Program-made: the position numbers and the translations under genes
Notes under the pieces: generated by a model
What the model was told of the DNA's origin: nothing
Databases searched by the model: none
The model's input: only the letters and a program-made list of their open reading frames with translations
Assembly (NCBI GenBank): GCA_017413675.1
Contig: JAFPSR010000080.1
Coordinates: 1 to 30,352 of the forward strand
Length of the DNA: 30,352 bases
DNA from: Clostridia bacterium
GTDB lineage: Bacteria; Bacillota_A; Clostridia; Christensenellales; UBA1750
Direction of reading: 5' to 3'
Shown here: in pieces, positions 23,920 to 30,352 of the stretch
Numbering within the stretch: position 1 is the stretch's first letter
Layout: every line of letters begins with the position of its first letter

Positions 23920-24527
23920 CCAGACAAAGGATTGCCGTACTGGTCAGCGGCGGCGGAACGAATCTGCAGAAACTGATGGATGCACAGCGTGACGGATTTC
24001 TTCCGGATGGGGAAATCGTCCTGGTGGTCAGCAACCGGAAAGCGGCTTATGCACTGACCAGGGCAAAGGAACGGGGGATCCATACAGAGGTTTTATCCAA
24101 ATACATGGAACCGGATCAGGACCGGTATGATGAAAAACTGCTGGCCCTGCTTCGGGAAAACAGGATCGATGTGGTTGCCCTTGCCGGTTTTCTGGGAATT
24201 GTAGGCAAACGGGTTCTGGCCGCCTATCCCGACCGGATCGTGAATATTCATCCGGCCCTGATTCCTTCCTTCTGCGGGATGGGATATTACGGTCTGGCGG
24301 TTCATGAGGCTGCACTGCGGCGCGGGGTGAAACTGACCGGGGCCACAGCGCACCTGGTTACGGACGATGTGGACGGCGGGCCGATCCTCCTGCAGAAAGC
24401 GGTGGAAGTGCTCCCCGGAGACACTCCCGAAATCCTGCAGCAGCGGGTCATGGAGCAGGCGGAATGGATTATCTTCCCGCAGGCTGTCGAAATGATCTGC
24501 AGACAGCGCCGTTTCGGGGAAACCTGA
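23913..24527 (+). CDS. purN: Phosphoribosylglycinamide formyltransferase
   Basis: PurN formylates GAR to FGAR using 10-formyltetrahydrofolate. The 204-residue protein has the phosphate-binding SGGGTNLQ (residues 12-19). The catalytic residues are Asn111 and His113 in NIHPALIPSF and Asp154 in DVDGGPI. CGMGYYG replaces the more common YPGLHTH, a variation seen in clostridial forms. The TTG start at 23913 lies within the end of purM, with AGAGGGAGG about nine bases upstream. It therefore depends on coupling to purM. The next gene has its own promoter-like sequence in the following 50 bases. Confidence 0.94.
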   Translation: MLARQRIAVLVSGGGTNLQKLMDAQRDGFLPDGEIVLVVSNRKAAYALTRAKERGIHTEVLSKYMEPDQDRYDEKLLALLRENRIDVVALAGFLGIVGKRVLAAYPDRIVNIHPALIPSFCGMGYYGLAVHEAALRRGVKLTGATAHLVTDDVDGGPILLQKAVEVLPGDTPEILQQRVMEQAEWIIFPQAVEMICRQRRFGET

Positions 24528-24539
24528 TGCGGCAAGTTA

Positions 24540-24548
24540 TGATATACT
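24540..24548 (+). promoter_or_regulatory. Possible internal extended -10 promoter
   Basis: TGATATACT (TG-n-TATACT) just after the purN stop could drive the IMP cyclohydrolase gene. No good -35 box is visible, and GATAAT nearby is an alternative -10. No PurBox is associated with it. Confidence 0.35.
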
Positions 24549-24580
24549 GATAATATACAGAGTAAAAAGGAGTGTGTCGT

Positions 24581-25291
24581 ATGCGTATTCAGCCGCTTTC
24601 TGAACTCCTTGCCGGGAACGTTTATCCCGGACGTGGGATTGTCGTCGGGAAGAGCGATGACGGAAAAAATGCCGTATTCGTTTACTTTATCATGGGACGC
24701 AGTGTGAACAGCCGGAATCGTATCTTTACCAAAACGGAAGACGGTATCCGTACGGAAGCCTATGATCCGAGCAAAATGACGGATCCCTCCCTGATTATTT
24801 ACGCCCCTGTACGCGTGTACGGGAATTATACCATCGTTACCAACGGGGACCAGACCGATACAATCCGGGACGCCCTTGAAAAAGGCGGGGATTTCATTTC
24901 CGCACTGCGTACCCGGGAGTTTGAACCGGATGCACCGAACTACACGCCGCGGGTCAGTGCCATGGCAACATTCGGCGGCGGAGATTTTACCTTCCAGATG
25001 GCAATGCTGGCTTCCGATTCCCAGCGCGGGGATTCCTGTGTCCGTTATTTCTATGAATACAACCCGTATTGCGGCGAAGGACGCTTCCTGCACACTTACA
25101 TGGGGGACGGCAGCCCGATCCCTTCTTTCGAGGGGGAACCGGAGCGGGTATCGATGCATGGGAACATCGATGAACTGACCCGGGATGTATGGGCGCACCT
25201 GAATGAGGATAACAAGGTATCCCTGTACGTACGCTATACAAACCTGGAAACCGGCGCGAGCGAAGAACGCATCGTCAACAAATTCAACTGA
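24581..25291 (+). CDS. purO: IMP cyclohydrolase, PurO-type
   Basis: This 236-residue protein resembles the IMP cyclohydrolase family first known from archaeal PurO, which closes FAICAR to IMP, the last step of the pathway. It is not related to the N-terminal domain of bacterial PurH. Recognisable segments are YPGRGIVVGKSDDG, then FIMGRSVNSRNRIF, and the later APNYTPRVSAM. The ATG at 24581 is chosen because AAAAAGGAG lies eight bases away; the GTG at 24572 overlaps that site. It sits directly before a stand-alone AICAR transformylase, and the two together replace bifunctional PurH. The name purO is given by family resemblance. Confidence 0.85.
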   Translation: MRIQPLSELLAGNVYPGRGIVVGKSDDGKNAVFVYFIMGRSVNSRNRIFTKTEDGIRTEAYDPSKMTDPSLIIYAPVRVYGNYTIVTNGDQTDTIRDALEKGGDFISALRTREFEPDAPNYTPRVSAMATFGGGDFTFQMAMLASDSQRGDSCVRYFYEYNPYCGEGRFLHTYMGDGSPIPSFEGEPERVSMHGNIDELTRDVWAHLNEDNKVSLYVRYTNLETGASEERIVNKFN

Positions 25292-25294
25292 GAA

Positions 25295-25319
25295 AGTGAT
25301 TTTCCGCGGCGGAAACACT
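25295..25319 (+). other. Intercistronic hairpin
   Basis: AGTG-AT-TTTCC (25295-25305) can pair with GGAAA-CACT (25311-25319) around a GCGGC loop, with a two-base bulge. It lacks a T tract, so it is not a terminator. It might tune expression or mRNA stability between the cyclohydrolase and transformylase genes. Confidence 0.35.
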
Positions 25320-25348
25320 GCGGAATACAGAATAAAGGAGTACTACGC

Positions 25349-26527
25349 ATGGCGAATGAATTAGCTCTCAAATATGGCTGCAACCCGAATCAGAAACCGG
25401 CCCGTATCTTTATGCAGGACGGTTCTGACCTCCCTGTCAAGGTTCTGTGCGGACGGCCGGGATATATTAATTTCCTGGATGCCCTGAACGGATGGCAGCT
25501 GGTCAGTGAACTGAAGGCATTTTCCGGGCTTCCCGCCGCAACCTCTTTTAAGCATGTAAGCCCTGCCGGTGCTGCATTGGGCCTGCCCCTGACGCCGGTT
25601 CTGCGTAAGATTTACCAGATCCCCAAGGGAGATCTGTCCCCTCTGGCATGCGCTTATGCCCGTGCGCGCGGTGCAGACCGCATGTCTTCCTTCGGCGATT
25701 GGATCTCGCTGTCGGATCCCTGCGATGTGGACACCGCCCGCCTGATTGCCCGTGAAGTATCTGACGGCGTGATTGCCCCTGGTTATTCCGCGGAGGCACT
25801 GGAAATCCTCTCTGCCAAACGGGGCGGCAGCTACAATGTTGTGGAAATCGATCCGAACTATACCCCGGATCCCGTGGAACATAAACAGGTCTTCGGGATT
25901 ACCTTCGAGCAGGGACGCAACAATCTGAAAATCACGAAGGATCTTCTTCAGAACGTGGTTACGGAAAATAAGGAAATCCCCGAAAACGCTATGCGGGACC
26001 TGATTATCTCCCTGATCACCCTGAAATATACGCAGTCGAATTCCGTCTGTTATGCCTATGACGGTCAGGTTATCGGTGTCGGGGCCGGCCAGCAGAGCCG
26101 TATCCACTGCACACGGCTGGCGGGCAACAAAGCGGACAACTGGTTCCTGCGCCAGCATCCCAAGGTACTGGGACTGAAATTCGTAAAGGGACTGGGCCGC
26201 GCCAACCGCGACAACGCAATCGATGTTTACATCTCCGACGAATACGAGGATGTTATCGGGGACGATGTCTGGCAGGATACTTTTGCCGTACGTCCGGAAG
26301 TCTTCACCAGGGAAGAAAAGCGTGCCTGGCTGGACCAGTTCAGCGGCGTTGCCATGGGATCCGATGCGTTCTTCCCGTTCGGCGACAATATTCAGCGCGC
26401 CCGGAAGAGCGGTGTGACATACATTGCGGAACCCGGCGGATCCATTCGGGATGACGATGTGATTGCTACCTGCAACCAGTACGGTATTGCCATGGCGTTT
26501 ACCGGTATCCGTCTGTTCCATCATTAA
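25349..26527 (+). CDS. purH: AICAR transformylase, stand-alone (PurH C-terminal domain only)
   Basis: This 392-residue enzyme transfers the formyl group from 10-formyltetrahydrofolate to AICAR, giving FAICAR. It matches only the transformylase part of PurH; there is no cyclohydrolase domain before it. Key features are KYGCNPNQKPAR at the start, the catalytic Lys68-His69 in SFKHVSPAGAA, TQSNSVCYA with the conserved Asn, and MGSDAFFPFGDN near the end. The length fits the stand-alone clostridial form. The ATG at 25349 follows AAAGGAG. It is 57 bases after the PurO-type gene and is followed by an intrinsic terminator, an uncommon feature inside a biosynthetic cluster. Confidence 0.92.
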   Translation: MANELALKYGCNPNQKPARIFMQDGSDLPVKVLCGRPGYINFLDALNGWQLVSELKAFSGLPAATSFKHVSPAGAALGLPLTPVLRKIYQIPKGDLSPLACAYARARGADRMSSFGDWISLSDPCDVDTARLIAREVSDGVIAPGYSAEALEILSAKRGGSYNVVEIDPNYTPDPVEHKQVFGITFEQGRNNLKITKDLLQNVVTENKEIPENAMRDLIISLITLKYTQSNSVCYAYDGQVIGVGAGQQSRIHCTRLAGNKADNWFLRQHPKVLGLKFVKGLGRANRDNAIDVYISDEYEDVIGDDVWQDTFAVRPEVFTREEKRAWLDQFSGVAMGSDAFFPFGDNIQRARKSGVTYIAEPGGSIRDDDVIATCNQYGIAMAFTGIRLFHH

Positions 26528-26543
26528 TCGACAATTGTTTTTG

Positions 26544-26581
26544 GAGCGGCTCGCTGCCCAGGAGCGCGAGCTGCTCTTTTT
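26544..26581 (+). terminator. Intrinsic terminator between the AICAR transformylase gene and purD
   Basis: An 11-bp stem with one G-U pair (26544-26554 and 26566-26576) has an 11-base loop and is followed by five T. It should end or attenuate transcription 60 bases before purD. No strong promoter or PurBox was found in 26582-26640. Confidence 0.8.
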
Positions 26582-26640
26582 GAGTGATTGCTATCCGGTG
26601 TCATCTGACCTGACATCGTTTCCGATGGGAGGATCTATCA

Positions 26641-27927
26641 ATGCGGATTTTGGTTATCGGCGGCGGCGGCCGCGAACACGCAATCATACGGAAGCTGAAG
26701 GAAAGTCCTTTGGCAGATAAGATCTATGCAATGCCCGGGAATGCGGGAATCGGCCAGGATGCGGTACTTGTACCATTCCCGGCTACGGATCTGGAAAACA
26801 TGGTTGCTTTCGCCCAAAAAGAACAGATTGATTATGTCGTGGTAGCACCGGATGACCCACTGGCGCTCGGAGCTGTGGATAAGCTTAGGGAAGCAGGAAT
26901 TCCGGCATTCGGCCCGACAAAAGCAGCGGCCAGAATCGAAGCAAGCAAGGCGTTTGCAAAAGGCCTGATGAAAAAATACGGGATCCCAACAGCTTCCTAT
27001 GAGATTTTTTCGGATGCGGACAGTGCTTTTGCCTATCTGGAATCGGCGCAGTTCCCGATTGTGATCAAGGCCGACGGCCTTGCGCTCGGCAAGGGTGTCG
27101 TGATCGCCGGGAATCTGCAGGAAGCCAGGGAAGCTGTCGAAGAAATGATGCTGCATGACCGTTTCGGCAGCAGCGGGCACACTGTGGTTATAGAAGAATA
27201 TCTGGAAGGGCCGGAGATTTCCGTGCTCAGCTTTACGGATGGGAAGACAATCCGCCCCATGGCTTCTTCCATGGATCATAAGCGTGCCATGGACGGGGAC
27301 CAGGGACTGAACACCGGGGGAATGGGAACCATCGCACCGAATCCGTATTATACGGCGGACGTGGCGGAGGAATGCATGCGTACGATCTTCCTGCCGACGA
27401 TCCGGGCAATGGCTGCCGAAGGGTGCCCGTTTACCGGCTGTCTGTATTTCGGATTGATGCTGACTGCCCGGGGACCGAAAGTGATTGAATACAACTGCCG
27501 CTTCGGGGATCCGGAGACACAGGTTGTCCTCCCGCTTCTGGATGGAGACCTCCTGGAACTGATGCAGGCAACCACGAACGGGACACTGGATCAGGTGCCG
27601 TTTTCGCAGAAACCGGGTTATGCCTGCTGCGTGATCCTGGCCAGCGGCGGATATCCGGCATCCTATCAGACAGGCTTCCCGATTTCCGGTTTGGAAGATG
27701 CATCTGAAACCTGCGAGGTTTTCCATGCAGGAACAAAGGAAAAAGACGGAAAGATCGTGACCGGCGGAGGACGGGTACTGGGAGTGACCGGCAGGGGAGA
27801 AACTCTGGAACAGGCAATCCGCTGTGCGTATGACGGGGCGGAAAAGATCAAATTTGACAAACTGCATATGCGCAGGGATATCGGAGCACGTGCACTGAAG
27901 AGGGGGATGGGCGTCCAGCCCGAATAA
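26641..27927 (+). CDS. purD: Phosphoribosylamine-glycine ligase
   Basis: PurD joins glycine to 5-phosphoribosylamine with ATP, directly after the PurF step. The 428-residue protein is of normal length and is an ATP-grasp enzyme. It has ILVIGGGGREHAI at the N-terminus, IKADGLALGKGVV for ATP, EEYLEGPEISVLSF, LNTGGMGTIAPNP and the metal-site YNCRFGDPETQ. The ATG follows GGGAGG with good spacing. It is separated from the upstream cluster by a terminator and precedes purL by four bases, so purD-purL may be a subunit of the operon fed by readthrough. Confidence 0.96.
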   Translation: MRILVIGGGGREHAIIRKLKESPLADKIYAMPGNAGIGQDAVLVPFPATDLENMVAFAQKEQIDYVVVAPDDPLALGAVDKLREAGIPAFGPTKAAARIEASKAFAKGLMKKYGIPTASYEIFSDADSAFAYLESAQFPIVIKADGLALGKGVVIAGNLQEAREAVEEMMLHDRFGSSGHTVVIEEYLEGPEISVLSFTDGKTIRPMASSMDHKRAMDGDQGLNTGGMGTIAPNPYYTADVAEECMRTIFLPTIRAMAAEGCPFTGCLYFGLMLTARGPKVIEYNCRFGDPETQVVLPLLDGDLLELMQATTNGTLDQVPFSQKPGYACCVILASGGYPASYQTGFPISGLEDASETCEVFHAGTKEKDGKIVTGGGRVLGVTGRGETLEQAIRCAYDGAEKIKFDKLHMRRDIGARALKRGMGVQPE

Positions 27928-27931
27928 AGAG

Positions 27932-30202
27932 ATGAGTGTATTTCGGATTTATGTAGAGAAAAAACCTTCCCTGTCCGGCGAAGCAGACCGGCTCTGTAAC
28001 GACCTGGTCCAGTTTTCCGGAGTCAGGAATCTGAAGAAAGTCAGAATTATCAACCGGTATGATGTGGAAGGCCTTTCAAAGGAAGCCTTTGATCAGTGCC
28101 GTATGGTGGTCTTTGCCGAACCCCAGCTGGATGTGACTTATGACCATCTCCCGCAGGAAGGGGATGTCCGGTTTGCGGTGGAAGCCCTGCCGGGACAGTT
28201 TGATCAGCGTGCGGACTCCTGTGCGCAATGCATCCAGTTTGTTACGGCACAGGATCGTCCGATCGTCCAGTACGCCAGGGTATACCTCCTGTACGGGAAT
28301 CTGACGGATAAGGAAATTCAGGCTGTCAAGCAAAGTGTGATTAACCCGGTGGAGAGCAGGGAAGCGTCCCTGGACCGGTTTGATACGCTGAAAATGACGT
28401 ATCCGATTCCGGAGACCGTCGAGACGATGACGGGGTTTATCGACAGAACAGAGGAAGAAGCTGCCGCACTGATCGGCGAACTCGGCCTGGCTATGGACAA
28501 GGCGGATATCCTGTTCTGCCAGCAGTATTTCCGCTCCGAACACCGGGATCCGACCATTACGGAAATCCGCATGATCGACACCTACTGGTCCGACCACTGC
28601 CGTCATACCACATTCCTGACCAACCTGAACCGGGTTGAAATTGAGGAGGAAGTGGTCCGTAAGGCGTTTGACCGGTATCTGGAAATGCGCAGGGTTACGG
28701 GCAGGGAAAAGCGTCCTGTCAACCTTATGGATATCGCTACCATTGGAAGCCGATATCTGAAAAAAACCGGGAAACTGAACAATCTGGACGAGAGTGAGGA
28801 AATTAATGCCTGCTCCGTCGTTATCGATGTCAATACAGACCAGGGGACAGAAAAATGGCTCTGTATGTTCAAAAACGAGACGCACAACCATCCCACGGAG
28901 ATCGAACCTTTCGGCGGCGCGGCAACCTGTATCGGGGGCGCGATCCGCGACCCGCTTTCCGGACGTTCCTATGTATATCAGGCAATGCGGGTTACCGGTG
29001 CGGCAAATCCCCTGTCCAGGGAAACCCTGCCAGGAAAACTGCCGCAGCGCAAGCTGGTGACAACCGCGGCTGCCGGATATTCCTCTTATGGGAACCAGAT
29101 TGGCCTGGCTACCGGGCTTGTCCATGAATTTTACCATCCCGGCTATGTGGCGAAACGTCTGGAGATCGGGGCGGTCGTTGGGGCGGCCCCTGTTTCCCAT
29201 GTTCGCCGGGAAGAACCGGTATGCGGGGACCTGGTGATCCTGCTGGGCGGCCGGACCGGGCGGGATGGCTGCGGCGGCGCAACAGGTTCTTCCAAATCGC
29301 ATTCCGCCCAGTCCCTGGAGGAATGCGGGGCTGAAGTGCAGAAAGGGAATGCGCCGGAAGAACGGAAACTGCAGAGGCTTTTCCGCAAAGGGGAAGTTAC
29401 CAGGCTGATTAAACGCTGCAACGACTTCGGGGCAGGCGGGGTTTCCGTTGCCATCGGGGAACTGGCGGACGGGCTGGACATTGACCTGAATGCGGTGCCC
29501 AGGAAATATGACGGTCTGGACGGTACGGAACTGGCTATCTCGGAAAGCCAGGAACGTATGGCCGTGGTGATTGATCCGAAGGATAAGGACCTGTTCCTGC
29601 AATATGCGGCAGAAGAGAATATCGAAGCAACACCCGTTGCGGTTGTAACGGATGAAAACCGCCTGCGGATGACCTGGAACGGGAACCGGATCGTGGATAT
29701 TTCCCGGGAGTTCCTGAACAGCAACGGCGCACCCAAGAACGCGGATGTGCATGTGGATAAGGGAGAGGTATTCTCCTCGCCGTTCCACGGGGAATTCAAA
29801 GAAAGAATGCAGACCATGGTGGGAGATCTGAATGTAGCCTCCCAGAAAGGTCTTTCCGAACGGTTCGACTCCACAATCGGGGCAGGATCGGTCCTGATGC
29901 CGTTCGGGGGCAAGTACCAGCTGACACCGATGCAGATGATGGCTGCCAAGATCCCCGTACTTCACGGGGATACCACGACCGTCAGCTGTATGGCATTCGG
30001 CTTCCAGCCGTATTGGATGGAAAAACATCCTTTTGTCGGCGCTTATTATTCCGTTCTGGATTCCGTAAGCAAACTGATTGCCGGAGGAGCACCCAGAAAG
30101 AAAGCTTATCTGACGCTGCAGGAATATTTCCAGAGCATGACACAGGATCCCCACGGGTGGGGACTTCCTTTCGGTGCCCTGCTCGGAGCCCTTCAGGCAC
30201 AG
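27932..30202 (+). CDS. purL: Phosphoribosylformylglycinamidine synthase, N-terminal 757 residues (cut by a sequence join)
   Basis: PurL makes FGAM from FGAR, glutamine and ATP. The visible part matches the long single-chain clostridial type, about 1,250 residues, with the glutaminase at the C-terminus. Seen here are the PurS-like start, DTYWSDHCRHTTF, KNETHNHPTEIEPFGGA, then RTGRDGCGGATGSSKS, the block reading LIKRCNDFGAGGVS, and FGGKYQLTPMQMMAAKIP. Just after LLGALQAQ, at about 30203, similarity ends where the family continues into a conserved GGKDSMSG region. The frame stays open to the window end but no longer resembles PurL. The ATG at 27932 lies four bases after the purD stop. The gene itself is probably intact in the organism. 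Confidence 0.93.
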
Positions 30203-30352
30203 GATGATCTCCAGGTTGTGTTCCCAAGCTTGGCAAGTCAAAGTGGAAATTATCTAATTCGTTCAAATACATCTTATTCTAAGTACAATCTATTTTATTT
30301 ACAATTTAACAATGTACAATGTACCATTTTACCATACGGCTTTGTGCATCGC
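30203..30352. other. AT-rich tail unrelated to purL: probable chimeric contig end
   Basis: After about 30203 the PurL similarity stops, and after a HindIII-like AAGCTT (30226-30231) the sequence becomes markedly AT-rich compared with the rest of the window. One plus-strand frame stays open to the end by continuing the purL frame. Its last residues faintly resemble a reverse transcriptase segment (TILPYGF), far too short to name. Contamination or misassembly is the simplest explanation; an insertion into purL is the alternative. Confidence 0.7.

Noticed and set aside
28076..30241. A 721-codon open frame on the minus strand opposite purL, and many other long antisense frames.
   Set aside because: They are shadows of well-conserved plus-strand genes, helped by GC-rich third positions. 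They have no family similarity and no plausible ribosome binding site.
30240..30352. Calling the tail a reverse transcriptase gene.
   Set aside because: Only about a dozen residues show a faint likeness, and the segment is cut by the window end.

Overview
The window looks like one contig from an anaerobic member of the Clostridia (Bacillota), probably a gut or rumen organism. The basis is strong AGGAGG-type ribosome binding sites with GTG and TTG starts, a HelD-type helicase, a long clostridial-type PurL, a stand-alone AICAR transformylase paired with a PurO-type IMP cyclohydrolase, and PurBox operators in front of the purine genes. Base composition is moderately GC-rich almost to the right end, where it falls abruptly. 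TGA is an ordinary stop codon here. I saw no tRNA, rRNA, CRISPR array, insertion sequence or phage gene.

Layout. 1-919 (minus): a Nudix hydrolase and the 5' part of nadE, probably one operon. 1064-6301 (plus): a tight set of an Old Yellow Enzyme-like flavin oxidoreductase, a short-chain dehydrogenase, a fumarate-reductase-like flavoprotein and an MFS transporter, which reads as an uptake-and-reduction cassette for an unknown small molecule. 6434-7429 (plus): a membrane-anchored Tim44-like protein with Ser-Asp-Trp-Gly repeats and a zinc ribbon. 7494-9643 (minus): a GH36 alpha-galactosidase broken by a frameshift. 9876-11681 (minus): a MATE transporter and rpiB. 11815-12813 (plus): a D-2-hydroxyacid dehydrogenase broken by an in-frame TGA. 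12889-13842 (minus): a PfkB sugar kinase. 13977-16229 (plus): helD. 16334-19187 (plus): an operon of a DUF5711-like membrane protein, a CvpA-like protein and a kinase-fold phosphotransferase. 19337-19735 (minus): an ArsR-family regulator.

19834-30202 (plus) is the de novo purine cluster: operator and leader, then purE, purC, purF, purM, purN, IMP cyclohydrolase, AICAR transformylase, purD and purL. Together these cover most of the path from PRPP to IMP. The most unusual point is PurF. It lacks the N-terminal catalytic cysteine and has changed two other glutaminase positions, while its phosphoribosyltransferase and iron-sulphur motifs are intact. That suggests an ammonia-using enzyme or one with a lost glutaminase. 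The purE leader has a paired PurBox overlapping a promoter, a third PurBox half-site, and a possible 25-residue leader peptide ending at a terminator-like hairpin.

From about 30203 the sequence stops matching PurL and becomes AT-rich, most simply a chimeric join at the contig end. With the frameshift and the premature stop, this means assembly error must be weighed against real gene decay.
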